64,000 nt of DNA, taken from positions 186,001 to 250,000 of the forward strand of contig NZ_BEWN01000004.1 of the NCBI RefSeq assembly GCF_002723955.1. The letters are read 5' to 3'. Below the pieces are notes generated by a model. It was not told the origin of the DNA. It searched no databases and saw nothing but the letters and a program-made list of their open reading frames with translations. Shown here one piece after another: positions 29,473 to 37,495 of the stretch (its first letter is position 1; each line of letters begins with the position of its first letter). The position numbers were made by a program, and so were the translations under genes. Origin of the DNA: Gluconobacter frateurii. GTDB taxonomy: Bacteria; Pseudomonadota; Alphaproteobacteria; Acetobacterales; Acetobacteraceae.

Positions 29473-30339
29473 ATGACTGCAAAAGATGCTCTTCTTCGAC
29501 AGGCAACGGATGCTCTGCAAAAGGCTGGGCTTGAAGATCCAAGACGGGAGGCCCGCCTTTTACTCGGTTGGGCGACGGATCGTGATCCAGCTGGACTGTT
29601 TTCTCTGACAACTGTTTCCGAGGATGATGCGATTCGGTTTAAGCAGGCTGTCATGCGGCGTGCGGCACGGGAGCCATTGGCTTTTATCGTCGGGGAAACA
29701 GGGTTCTGGACGCTTGATTTTCATACGACACCCGACACGTTGATCCCTCGTGGGGATAGTGAAGCCTTGATCGAAGCACTTTTGGCCGTGCGGCCAGATC
29801 ATGCGGCGCCCCTCAGGATGCTTGATCTTGGAACGGGCACAGGTTGCCTCCTTCTCTCGGCTCTTTCGGAATATCCGCAGGCCTGGGGTGTGGGCGTCGA
29901 TCTCTCGGCAGGTGCGGCGGCCCTTGCACACAGGAATGCCATACGGAATGGATTGCAGGGCCGGAGTTATTTTCTGGCAGGAAACTGGGACTCCGCTCTG
30001 GCAGGGACGTTCGATGTGGTGATTTCGAACCCTCCTTATATTGAGAGTGCGGATGTGCCCGACCTTATGCCGGAAGTCTCGCACTATGAGCCTGCGCGCG
30101 CGCTGGACGGGGGGCAGGACGGGTTGGATGCCTATCGTCTGCTATGCCAGGCGCTGCCGTCGCGTCTTGTGCCGGGCGGTCATGCCATTCTGGAAATGGG
30201 TCTCGGCCAGATTGATGCCGTTTCAGTTATTGGGCGCGCTAACGGGTTGCGGGAGGTTGCGCGGCAGAACGATCTGGGCGGTATTGCACGCGCTCTTGTT
30301 CTTCAATGGCCAGAAAACTCAGGAAAGACGTTGGCTTAG
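29473..30339 (+). CDS. prmC: Release-factor glutamine methyltransferase PrmC
   Basis: PrmC (HemK), 288 residues, methylates the Gln of the GGQ motif in RF1 and RF2. Motifs are an N-terminal five-helix domain (DPRREARLLLGWATD), FWTLDFHTTPDTLIPRGDSEALIEAL, the SAM motif LDLGTGTGCLLLSAL near residue 118, and the catalytic VISNPPYIESADV near 188. The usual PRxDTE reads PRGDSE here, a mild variant. Its natural partner prfA is upstream but separated by an opposite-strand gene, so prmC probably has its own promoter or relies on readthrough. Confidence 0.95.
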   Translation: MTAKDALLRQATDALQKAGLEDPRREARLLLGWATDRDPAGLFSLTTVSEDDAIRFKQAVMRRAAREPLAFIVGETGFWTLDFHTTPDTLIPRGDSEALIEALLAVRPDHAAPLRMLDLGTGTGCLLLSALSEYPQAWGVGVDLSAGAAALAHRNAIRNGLQGRSYFLAGNWDSALAGTFDVVISNPPYIESADVPDLMPEVSHYEPARALDGGQDGLDAYRLLCQALPSRLVPGGHAILEMGLGQIDAVSVIGRANGLREVARQNDLGGIARALVLQWPENSGKTLA

Positions 30340-30380
30340 AGCTGGAGAGTTGATATGAACAGGAAACTGCATTCTGATGT

Positions 30381-30403
30381 AAAAGCCGCAATGGCGGTTT
30401 TTT
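30381..30403 (+). terminator. Intrinsic terminator after prmC
   Basis: AAAAGCCGC (30381-30389) pairs with GCGGTTTTT (30394-30402, one G-U) around loop AATG, ending in a T-run. It separates prmC from the DUF4167 gene. Confidence 0.85.
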
Positions 30404-30573
30404 CCTTCATGCAGTTGCTCCTGTTGACCGTCTTTCAGTAGCCGGCAGCGGATGAGAGGCTGGCCAGTGTCCAGCCACAGCGAGATAGACAGACGTCTTT
30501 TCGGCAGCGGCGGACGCATCCTTCTGCACGGGCAGAAGTGGGGCACGCCATCAGGAAAGTGCATCACGGGTCG
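30404..30573 (+). other. Structured leader region ahead of the DUF4167 gene
   Basis: This 170-base stretch has no coding gene I can support. It contains two perfect stem-loops: GGCTGG/CCAGCC at 30458-30476 and CTTCTGC/GCAGAAG at 30521-30538 (loop ACGG). A TTGACC at 30424 could be a -35 element, but I see no good -10. The hairpins may shape the 5' untranslated region of the putative RNA-binding protein gene. Confidence 0.4.
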
Positions 30574-31017
30574 ATGAATATGAAGCGTATAAGAGGCCGG
30601 CATCATCGTGCTGGCGGCGGGACACCACGCAGTAGCAATTCCCAGACCCCTCTGAACCGCAACCATGTGTTTGACAGCAATGGCCCGGACCTCAGAATTC
30701 GTGGAACTGCCCAGCAGCTCTTCGAAAAGTATCTCCAGCTTGGCCGGGATGCGACAGGAACGGGGGATCGCATTCTTGCGGAAGCCTATTTTCAGCATGC
30801 AGAGCATTATTTCCGCATTCTGAATGCCATGAACCAGGCCGCTCAGCAGAGCCAGCAGGAACGCAATGAGCGCCAGCAGCAGCGCCAGCGTGCCTACGAA
30901 GAGCGTCGTGAGCCACGTGGTGAACGGGGCGGCGATGAAAACGGACATGATGAAGGCGATGAACAGCCTTCCATTGAACAGTCCCGTTCAGAAGAGGCTC
31001 CGGCCGAGGCTGAATAA
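30574..31017 (+). CDS. DUF4167 domain protein (putative RNA-binding)
   Basis: This 147-residue protein has a basic start (MNMKRIRGRHHRAGGGTPRSS) followed by the DUF4167 core RNHVFDSNGPDLRIRGTAQQLFEKYLQLGRDATGTGDRILAEAYFQHAEHYFRILNA. The rest is a long low-complexity tail rich in Gln, Arg and then Glu/Asp. DUF4167 proteins are conserved in Alphaproteobacteria next to prfA-prmC, and the Arg-rich head and tail suggest RNA contact (inference). An in-frame ATG at 30538 would add 12 residues; 30574 matches the family start better. Confidence 0.88.
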   Translation: MNMKRIRGRHHRAGGGTPRSSNSQTPLNRNHVFDSNGPDLRIRGTAQQLFEKYLQLGRDATGTGDRILAEAYFQHAEHYFRILNAMNQAAQQSQQERNERQQQRQRAYEERREPRGERGGDENGHDEGDEQPSIEQSRSEEAPAEAE

Positions 31018-31027
31018 GGTTCTCTTG

Positions 31028-31057
31028 AACCGGCCCTCTCACAGGGCCGGTTTTTTT
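31028..31057 (+). terminator. Intrinsic terminator after the DUF4167 gene
   Basis: AACCGGCCCT (31028-31037) pairs with AGGGCCGGTT (31043-31052), followed by a run of T to 31057. The convergent glycosyltransferase gene ends at 31056, inside the T-run. Confidence 0.93.
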
Positions 31058-31925
31058 ATATCCGGCCTATGAAGCGTTCCGGGAGGCGCCAGAGTTCTGT
31101 CCCGTTGAGGTGTAGGTCTAGCCTGTACCGATCATGTATGCGCGGAGCAACGCTATCTTCAACGGCTTGTCGCCAGTTATGCAGGCGTTGGTCCTCCTGG
31201 TCGAAGGTTGCATCCACAACTGGAAGTCCGGCCATGCCGCGAAGCATGTTTTCCCAATCCTGATTCGCGAGACGCTGATGTTGCCCGACGTTATCGGAGC
31301 ACCAGGGCTGCGCGCGTGTCCGTTCAAGGCGGTTTAGCCCAGACGGCAGGTCTGCATAGCGCAGATGGAAAAGGAAAAGTGGTGCACCCATTTCTGGTGC
31401 AATTTCAGCGCAGCAATGAAAGCCCGGGGCCCAGGTAACGGATGTTTTGATCAGGACGGGTTTGCACATGGCGCTTGAAAACCGAACGTGCCGTCGCTGG
31501 AAGGAGACAAGCCGCGTGTAGTCGAAAGGGGCTTCGTTCTCGGGACGGTGGATGACGTCCAGGCCGGTGGCAGTCACCACAGGGTGGATATTGGCCTGAG
31601 CAAAATGGGTGAGGGAGGGGAAGAGATCCGGGTCAGCGAGGAGGAGTTCATCTACGTCGACATAGATGACGCTTTCATACCATTCGAGCAGGCTGTCGCA
31701 GAACTTCCCGATTGCTCGGGTACGGCGCTCATCGTCTTGAGGAGAACGGGGGATTCTGATCCGGTTGATTTGGCCGAGAGAGTCTGTCGAACCGTCCGTT
31801 GAGCCATGATCGATAACGTAACAGGCCTGTTCGCCAACCTGCGCACCATAGTGCCTGCACCAAACCAGAAGATGTTCCGGCTCATTGTAAACCATGGTGA
31901 CGACGGCGAGAGGCTTTTTGATCAT
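31056..31925 (-). CDS. Glycosyltransferase family 2-like protein
   Basis: This 289-residue protein has a GT-A type start: KKPLAVVTMVYNEPEHLLVWCRHYGAQVG, then YVIDHGSTDGST. SVIYVDVDELLLADP contains the DxD-like DVDE motif expected for metal and nucleotide-sugar binding. It fits the glycosyltransferase 2/DUF23-like group often seen in surface polysaccharide loci. Donor and acceptor are unknown. It has no membrane segment. ATG 31925 is preferred over a TTG at 31940. The gene stands alone, flanked by a terminator and tRNA-Met, and is not in a polysaccharide cluster. Confidence 0.82.
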   Translation of the reverse strand: MIKKPLAVVTMVYNEPEHLLVWCRHYGAQVGEQACYVIDHGSTDGSTDSLGQINRIRIPRSPQDDERRTRAIGKFCDSLLEWYESVIYVDVDELLLADPDLFPSLTHFAQANIHPVVTATGLDVIHRPENEAPFDYTRLVSFQRRHVRFSSAMCKPVLIKTSVTWAPGFHCCAEIAPEMGAPLFLFHLRYADLPSGLNRLERTRAQPWCSDNVGQHQRLANQDWENMLRGMAGLPVVDATFDQEDQRLHNWRQAVEDSVAPRIHDRYRLDLHLNGTELWRLPERFIGRI

Positions 31926-31995
31926 GCCGTCAGGATACAAAAATGCTTCCAGATCAGATACCTGAAAGATTTTTATAATTTTTATGAGAGAAGGA

Positions 31996-32070
31996 TGGTA
32001 GCGGTGGACGGATTTGAACCGCCGACCAAGGGATTATGATTCCCCTGCTCTACCGCTGAGCTACACCGCC
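31996..32070 (-). tRNA. tRNA-Met (anticodon CAT, elongator type)
   Basis: Read on the minus strand, acceptor GGCGGTG (complement of 32064-32070) pairs with CACCGCT (one G-U at position 1), with discriminator A and encoded CCA at 31996-31998. The anticodon stem GGGGA/TCCCT encloses loop ATCATAA, anticodon CAT. The T arm is GGCGG-TTCAAAT-CCGTC. The GGAATCATAATCC core resembles alphaproteobacterial elongator methionine tRNA; a lysidine-modified Ile-2 tRNA cannot be fully excluded. Confidence 0.93.
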
Positions 32071-32240
32071 ATCCCACCGGGCTGACCCGGCGTTGAGGCG
32101 GGTTTTTAAGGGGGATCTGGTGGGGTGTCAACACGTTATCAGAAGGAAAATGAAGGATTTTGGTATCCGCATTTTTCACATTGCCCATATCTGTTATGGC
32201 TGGCCTGATCCTCGCCTCTCGTTAAGGAGTTTTCCGCCTA

Positions 32241-33428
32241 GTGACGCAGCATTTCGTCAGCACGCTGTTTGCCGTCCGGTCTTACTTTACCTGGCTTCCG
32301 GCGCCTGTCGTTTCCGTTCTGATGCTCGCAGTCGTGGGTATTCTGGCTTTTTATTGCGGTAATCTCGTAACGTCTCTGACGCTGCGTATTCCTGGATCGC
32401 GCAGTGCCGCGCTGATCCGGAAGATCGTGGCCGCGTTGCGAAGGCCGACGCGGATCATGATTGCGCTGCTTGCCATGGTCGCGGCACTCCCGGCGGCAAC
32501 GGGTTTCTCTTACGAGACAGAACAAAATTTAAAACTGTTCTTCCTGTTTCTGCTGGTTCTGACCTTCGGCTTTTCAGCCATTATCGTGTTCCGGATCATG
32601 ACGGAGGCGTATCTCAACCGTCTGTCTTCCCGTGAACAGACCGACGACATCATGATCCGAACGCATCAGACGCAGATCCGCGTCTTGAGGCGTCTGACGG
32701 AGATCATGGTTGGAATTGTGACGGTGGCGTCCGCGTTGATGCTTTTTCCGTCCGTCAAGCAGTATGGCGTTTCGCTCTTTGCATCTGCTGGTGCAGCATC
32801 ATTGATCGTTGGTCTGTCTGCGCGTGGACTGCTGACCAATCTGATTGCAGGTGTGCAGATTGCCGTAACCCAGCCCATCCGTATGGAAGATCTCGTCATT
32901 ATTAATGGTGACTGGTGCTGGGTCGAAGAAATCAACGCGACTTACGTGGTGCTGCGCGTCTGGGACTGGCGCCGTCACATCGTGCCGATTTCCTATTTTC
33001 TGGAAAACCAGTTCGAAAACTGGACACATAATTCCGCAGCGATCATTGGCGTCGTGTTTCTCTGGCTGGATTATGAGGCGCCGATGGACAAGGTCCGGGA
33101 GATGCTGAACGAAATTATCCGCACTTGTCCGCTTTGGGACGGCAAGGTTTTTGATGCGCAGGTGGCGGACTGCAATGCGCAGGTCATGTCCATCCGTATC
33201 ATTGCCAGTGCCCGGAATGCGTTACAGAGCTGGGATCTGCGGTGTGACATCCGGGAAAAGATCATCGCCCGGATCCGACAGGAATGTCCTGAGGCGTTGC
33301 CGCGTGCGCGTTTTGCCATGATGCCGCCGCGCCCGGGTGAAGAGGCATGGCCTAGCGAGCTGCTGTCCCCCAAGATCGATCGCCCGCCGCCGGGAAGCTA
33401 CATGGGACCTGGTACGCCGGGAGCGTAA
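32241..33428 (+). CDS. MscS-family mechanosensitive ion channel
   Basis: This 395-residue MscS-type channel has four hydrophobic N-terminal segments over residues ~15-190, then the pore-lining helix and beta domain: ASAGAASLIVGLSARGLLTNLIAGVQIAVTQPIRMEDLVIINGDWCWVEEINATYVVLRVWDWRRHIVPISYFL. This resembles the YnaI/YbdG branch, with extra membrane helices compared with E. coli MscS. It should release solutes on hypo-osmotic shock. The start is GTG 32241 with AAGGAG 11 bases upstream. A strong terminator follows directly. Confidence 0.92.
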   Translation: MTQHFVSTLFAVRSYFTWLPAPVVSVLMLAVVGILAFYCGNLVTSLTLRIPGSRSAALIRKIVAALRRPTRIMIALLAMVAALPAATGFSYETEQNLKLFFLFLLVLTFGFSAIIVFRIMTEAYLNRLSSREQTDDIMIRTHQTQIRVLRRLTEIMVGIVTVASALMLFPSVKQYGVSLFASAGAASLIVGLSARGLLTNLIAGVQIAVTQPIRMEDLVIINGDWCWVEEINATYVVLRVWDWRRHIVPISYFLENQFENWTHNSAAIIGVVFLWLDYEAPMDKVREMLNEIIRTCPLWDGKVFDAQVADCNAQVMSIRIIASARNALQSWDLRCDIREKIIARIRQECPEALPRARFAMMPPRPGEEAWPSELLSPKIDRPPPGSYMGPGTPGA

Positions 33429-33431
33429 AAG

Positions 33432-33462
33432 AAAAAGCCACCGTGGCCCGGTGGCTTTTTTT
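33432..33462 (+). terminator. Intrinsic terminator after the MscS gene
   Basis: AAAAAGCCACCG (33432-33443) pairs with CGGTGGCTTTTT (33449-33460), loop TGGCC, followed by more T. A longest-frame reading of the next gene would begin inside this hairpin, which argues for the later start at 33539. Confidence 0.93.
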
Positions 33463-33538
33463 CTTCGTTTGTTGCCTAACGGGTTGGGGTCTGGAACCAT
33501 ACCAGCACGCTGAAGTGACTGGTAAAATTGAAGAGCAT

Positions 33539-34477
33539 ATGTCTGACCATCCGCAGACCATTCAGATTTTCCTTCCCTCTGGCGATCCACAGGGCATTCG
33601 AACGGCAGCCATCACCACGCGGATTGTGCAGGCCATAGAAGTTCCGCGTGTCCGTCTGGAAGCGTTTCTGCGAATGCCGGAAGCGGGCTTTGTGGGGGTC
33701 TATGTTCTTTTCGGCGAGAATGAAGAAAGCGGCGCTGCGAAAGCCTATATTGGGCAGACTGGCAACTTCGGCGTGCGACTGAAGCAGCACAATGAGAAGA
33801 AGGATTTCTGGAACAGGGCTGTTGTTGCCCTATCGCTGACGCAGAGCCTGACAGTCACGCACGCCCATTATCTGGAGTGGCTGGCTATCAGTCGCGCAAC
33901 GGAAGCGCAGCGTTTCGAGCTTGAAAACGGTACGGTCGGCAGTAAGCCCCATGCTCCGCCAGCCATGGAAGCAGAATGTCGGGAAGTGTTCGAGACGCTG
34001 GATATTCTGCTGACGACTTTGGGGTATCCGCTTTTCGACCCATTAGTCAGGCGGCGCCCAAGCGTTTCTTCGGCTTTACAGTCGGATCGACCGGCAGAGT
34101 CAGCGGAGGCCGATAAGGAAGGGCAGGAATTATACTGCCGGGCTTCTGGTGTTGAAGGGCGAGCCCGCTATACGGAAGAAGGTTTTGTGGTTCTGGGTGG
34201 TTCTTATGGAAGAGCCGAAGTTTCTGATGCGTTTTTGAGGGATAACTACTTCCAGAAGCGTCATGCCTTGATTGATCAGGGCATATTGAAGCTGGAAGGC
34301 TCACGCATTGTCTTTATGCGGGACACGCTGTTCAAATCACCCAGTGCTCCGGCTGCCTATCTTCTGGGAAGGTCCGCTAATGGGTGGGCTGAGTGGAAAG
34401 ATGGAACAGGACAGTCTTTCGGGGCGCTTATTGGGCGATATGATAATACGGATAAAGAGGCTGGTCTTTATCCGTAA
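33539..34477 (+). CDS. GIY-YIG nuclease-like protein with C-terminal DUF4357
   Basis: This 312-residue protein has a GIY-YIG-like fold at about residues 45-130 (GVYVLFGENEESGAAKAYIGQTGNFGVRLKQHNEKKDFWNRAVVALS). It keeps the GVY and YIG strands, the Arg of GVRLKQH and a later Glu (YLEWLAIS) that could bind metal. The C-terminal ~90 residues match DUF4357 (GVEGRARYTEEGFVVLGGS...FKSPSAPAAYLLGRSANGWAEWKD). This pairing is known in proteins of unclear cellular role, sometimes annotated as excinuclease-like or linked to restriction. Start 33539 has GAAGAG upstream. No restriction or toxin partner is adjacent. Confidence 0.87.
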   Translation: MSDHPQTIQIFLPSGDPQGIRTAAITTRIVQAIEVPRVRLEAFLRMPEAGFVGVYVLFGENEESGAAKAYIGQTGNFGVRLKQHNEKKDFWNRAVVALSLTQSLTVTHAHYLEWLAISRATEAQRFELENGTVGSKPHAPPAMEAECREVFETLDILLTTLGYPLFDPLVRRRPSVSSALQSDRPAESAEADKEGQELYCRASGVEGRARYTEEGFVVLGGSYGRAEVSDAFLRDNYFQKRHALIDQGILKLEGSRIVFMRDTLFKSPSAPAAYLLGRSANGWAEWKDGTGQSFGALIGRYDNTDKEAGLYP

Positions 34478-34486
34478 GGGCGCGTT

Positions 34487-36013
34487 TTACTGCGCCATCG
34501 TGGAGTTGCGTCGCCCGTAAAAGACATAGGTCATGACACCCAGAGCCACATAGCCTGTCAGAAGCAGTAACGGAACAGGATTACCGCTAGCGACGGCATG
34601 GATCATATCTGAGACAAGCGGAATGGTCATGAACAGGCAGAATATGATGCCTAGAAGGGGCGACACGCCAATCCAGAAGCCGCGAATACGGAAGCCACCA
34701 AGCGGGACGCTGAATGGTCTCTGGATGTCTGGCCGCGTGTTCCGCTGCCAGATGACTGTGAAGCAGACGATGCCGAAGGCTGCCGCCGTACCGATGGAAA
34801 CCAGATCGCTGATGATGTCGATGGGAAGAGTGGCCGTCATGAGAGCAACGACTAGACCCAGAACGATGGTGCCGAGCCAAGGGGTACGAAACCGAGTGTG
34901 GACCTTGGAAAAAAGCGGTGGGATCAGGCCGTCACGGCTCATGGTCAGGAGGACGCGTGACTGGGCATACATCAGGCCCATCAGGACCGAGCAGAGGCCG
35001 ATTGTTGCACCAACATTGATGAAGATGGCCAGCCATGGCGTATTCATGGCTTTTACGGCAATGGCCAGTGGATCGGGCACGTCCAGTTCACGGTAGGGCA
35101 CGATCCCCAGCAGTACGGCTGCGACAATCATGTACACGATTGTGCAGATCAGCAGGCTTCCAATGATCCCGACGGGGACATCCCGGGTCGGGTTTTTGGC
35201 TTCGGCTGATGCTGTCGAGACGGCTTCGAACCCGACATAGGCGAAGAAAATGACAGAAGCGGCTCTGAAGATGCCTTTGACGCCGTAATGGAAACCGCCT
35301 TGGTTCGCGGGAATGAACGGGTGCCAGTTCGCGGGATGAATGGCCTGGATACCAAACGCCACGAACAAACCAAGAACTCCAACCTTGAGAAACACGATAA
35401 TCGTATTGACGCGCGCAGATTCTTCGATGCCGCGAACCAGAAGAGCCGTAACGAGAAATACGGCTGTCAGACCGATGAGATCCAGCCTCCAGCCACCACT
35501 GATTGCGGTGCCTTCTGACCCCGGAACCGGTTGAAGTGTTGCCTGAGTCAGAGCCTCGGGAATATGAATACCGAATACTTCAAGCAGGGACGAAGCATAA
35601 CCTGAAAGGCCAGCGGCGACTGCTGCACAGGAAATTCCGTATTCCAGCAGAAGTAGCCATCCTACGAGCCAGGCGACCTTTTCACCCATTGAAATATAGG
35701 CGTACGAGTAAGCTGAGCCGGAAACGGGAAGCGTGGATGACAGCTCCCCATATGAGAACGCCGTAAAAAGGCAGGCGAGGGCGGCCACCACGAACGAAAT
35801 GAGAACAGACGGCCCGGCATATTCTGCGGCGGCGGTTCCCGTCATGACGTATATGCCAGCCCCGATTGTGGATCCCACGCCCAGAAGAATGAGCTGGGTC
35901 GCCGTGAGGCTGCGCTTCAGCCCGTGCGCTTCATTCTCGGACATGATCTGTTCGAGACTCTTTCGCCGGGCCGAGGTGGCGGTCGATGCGCTGGATTGTA
36001 TCGGAAGTGGCAT
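34487..36013 (-). CDS. Amino acid permease (APC superfamily, cationic-type)
   Basis: This 508-residue inner-membrane transporter has about 12-14 hydrophobic segments. The N-terminus is cytoplasmic and is followed by GLKRSLTATQLILLGVGSTIGAGIYVMTGTAAAEYAGPSVLISF, whose GSTIGAGIYV is the substrate-binding TM1 of APC transporters. IFFAYVGFEAVSTASAEAKNPTRDVPVGI is typical TM6. It resembles the YhdG/CAT branch for cationic or neutral amino acids; the substrate cannot be read. It is convergent with the GIY-YIG gene (9-base gap) and 39 bases downstream of uppP on the same strand. Confidence 0.92.
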   Translation of the reverse strand: MPLPIQSSASTATSARRKSLEQIMSENEAHGLKRSLTATQLILLGVGSTIGAGIYVMTGTAAAEYAGPSVLISFVVAALACLFTAFSYGELSSTLPVSGSAYSYAYISMGEKVAWLVGWLLLLEYGISCAAVAAGLSGYASSLLEVFGIHIPEALTQATLQPVPGSEGTAISGGWRLDLIGLTAVFLVTALLVRGIEESARVNTIIVFLKVGVLGLFVAFGIQAIHPANWHPFIPANQGGFHYGVKGIFRAASVIFFAYVGFEAVSTASAEAKNPTRDVPVGIIGSLLICTIVYMIVAAVLLGIVPYRELDVPDPLAIAVKAMNTPWLAIFINVGATIGLCSVLMGLMYAQSRVLLTMSRDGLIPPLFSKVHTRFRTPWLGTIVLGLVVALMTATLPIDIISDLVSIGTAAAFGIVCFTVIWQRNTRPDIQRPFSVPLGGFRIRGFWIGVSPLLGIIFCLFMTIPLVSDMIHAVASGNPVPLLLLTGYVALGVMTYVFYGRRNSTMAQ

Positions 36014-36052
36014 GATCCCTAATCTGCCGGGAAAAGCGGCGTCTGGAAAGGT

Positions 36053-36895
36053 TTATAGAACGATGAGAACGCCTGCCAGCAGACCGGCAGCAATGCAGTA
36101 AATGCCGAAAGGCTTGAGAGCCCAGTCGTCATGATTGCGGAAGAAGCGCAACATCAGGAGAGAACAGATCAGAGCGGTGACACCGGCGACAACGGCACCC
36201 ACCACGCATTGAAACATGACATCGTGGGAAATTGTCATATGTCGCATCTGCCATGTTTCTTTGGCGGTTGCCGCCAGAACGACCGGTTGGGCCATCAGAA
36301 GGGAGAAGCGGGCGGCCGTGCCGTGATCCAACCCACGGAGAAGGCCGCCATTCATTGTGGCGCCTGAGCGTGACAGACCCGGGAACAGGGCAAGGCACTG
36401 CCAGAACCCGATCACCAGGGCATCCTTGGGAGACAGGGAAGAGATCGGGCGGTGATCTGCCTGGCCGCGCTGTCTGCGGAGCCATTCCGTGACGAGGAGC
36501 AGAAGACCGTTCAGGACCAGAAAACCCGCAACGGCCAGGGGCGCACCGAATATGGCGCGGAGGCGATGTTCGAAAAGGCCGCCGAAGATGACAGCGGGAA
36601 TTGTCGCAATCACGAGAAGGCCAAAGATCCGAATCGACTCAAGCTGGTTGTATCGACCGTGCAGACCCAGCATCCCGCGAAGAATGGCCATCCAGTCGCG
36701 CCAAAAAACACCCGCCAGAGCCACGAGGGTTCCGACATGGAGCATCGTCAGGAACGGCAGGAACATGTCTGAATGTTCGTCCACGTTCCAATGGAGGATA
36801 CCGGGGAGCAGAACGGCGTGACCGAGGCTGCTGACAGGGAAGGGCTCGGTGATACCCTGAACGATGGCGAGGATGATGGCCTGGAAAAGCGTCAT
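36053..36895 (-). CDS. uppP: Undecaprenyl-diphosphatase UppP (BacA)
   Basis: This 280-residue polytopic phosphatase recycles undecaprenyl diphosphate, the lipid carrier for peptidoglycan and polysaccharide. MTLFQAIILAIVQGITEPFPVSSLGHAVLLP carries the catalytic (E)xxxE/PxSSxxH region, with PF where many homologues have FLP. FPGLSRSGATMNGGLLRGL carries the PGxSRSG motif near residue 170. Overproduction gives bacitracin resistance in other bacteria. It is divergent from the MlaD gene across 128 bases, where TTGACC at 36958 could be a -35 element for mlaD. Confidence 0.95.
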   Translation of the reverse strand: MTLFQAIILAIVQGITEPFPVSSLGHAVLLPGILHWNVDEHSDMFLPFLTMLHVGTLVALAGVFWRDWMAILRGMLGLHGRYNQLESIRIFGLLVIATIPAVIFGGLFEHRLRAIFGAPLAVAGFLVLNGLLLLVTEWLRRQRGQADHRPISSLSPKDALVIGFWQCLALFPGLSRSGATMNGGLLRGLDHGTAARFSLLMAQPVVLAATAKETWQMRHMTISHDVMFQCVVGAVVAGVTALICSLLMLRFFRNHDDWALKPFGIYCIAAGLLAGVLIVL

Positions 36896-37023
36896 GGAGC
36901 CTGCACGGATGGGCGTAAAAGGAAGTCACTTGCCTGATGGGGCGAAGGGACGCAACCTTGACCGGGCTCTGGGGGCAGATTAACTCGCCCTTCTATTAGG
37001 TTTTCTGAAAGTTGAGGCGCGGC

Positions 37024-37488
37024 ATGAAGTCAGGATACAGCGGGCGCGGTGGTGCCATTCTGGCAAGCGGCCTTGTTCTTGTCGTTGCCGGGGCATTTCT
37101 TGTTTACGGCAAAGAGTTGCGCAAGGACCCGGTTCAGAACAGCATTGTCATGCATGCCCAGTTCAATTCGGCCAATGGCCTGAAGCCAGGTGCGGATGTT
37201 GATTTGGCTGGAGTTACAGTTGGGCGCGTTCAGTCCATCCGGCTGGATCCGCAGAGCCAGATGGCCGACGTGGCATTTTCGGTTGATGAACGTCTTCATC
37301 TGCCGGTCGACACGGCAGTGGGAATTGGTGCCCCCAGCATGACGTCTGATAACGCGCTTCAGATCGAGCCGGGCAAAGACCCGAAGACACTGACCACTGG
37401 CGGGGTTATCAAGGACACCCGCGATCAGCTGTCTCTGGAACAGCAGGTCAGCAATTATATCTTCGGCGGCGGCAACCTCGGGAACTGA
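37024..37488 (+). CDS. mlaD: MlaD-type lipid-transport protein
   Basis: This 154-residue protein has one N-terminal membrane anchor (GGAILASGLVLVVAGAFLVYG) and an MCE domain (IVMHAQFNSANGLKPGADVDLAGVTVGRVQSIRLDP...ADVAFSVDERLHLPVDTAVGIGAPSMTSDNALQIEPG). MlaD hexamers bind phospholipid for the MlaFEDB ABC complex that keeps the outer membrane asymmetric. The partners mlaE, mlaF and mlaC are not adjacent. ATG 37024 is preferred to an in-frame start at 37012. Its stop lies within a short GGGAAC/GTTCCC hairpin (37480-37495) next to the convergent ATP-grasp gene. Confidence 0.88.
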   Translation: MKSGYSGRGGAILASGLVLVVAGAFLVYGKELRKDPVQNSIVMHAQFNSANGLKPGADVDLAGVTVGRVQSIRLDPQSQMADVAFSVDERLHLPVDTAVGIGAPSMTSDNALQIEPGKDPKTLTTGGVIKDTRDQLSLEQQVSNYIFGGGNLGN

Positions 37489-37495
37489 TGTTCCC
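37480..37495. terminator. Small hairpin at the mlaD / ATP-grasp tail-to-tail junction
   Basis: GGGAAC (37480-37485) pairs with GTTCCC (37490-37495) around TGAT, which holds the mlaD stop. It is only 6 bp with no T-run, so termination is doubtful. Confidence 0.35.

Noticed and set aside
31806-32039. 77-codon frame ending in VAVDGFEPPTKGL over tRNA-Met
   Set aside because: A familiar translation artefact of tRNA T and anticodon arms.
31982-32188. 68-codon minus-strand frame over tRNA-Met
   Set aside because: Same artefact (GWRCSSAVEQGNHNPLVGGSNPS) on the other strand.
33443-33538. N-terminal extension of the GIY-YIG gene to 33443
   Set aside because: It would begin inside the upstream terminator hairpin; ATG 33539 has a ribosome site.
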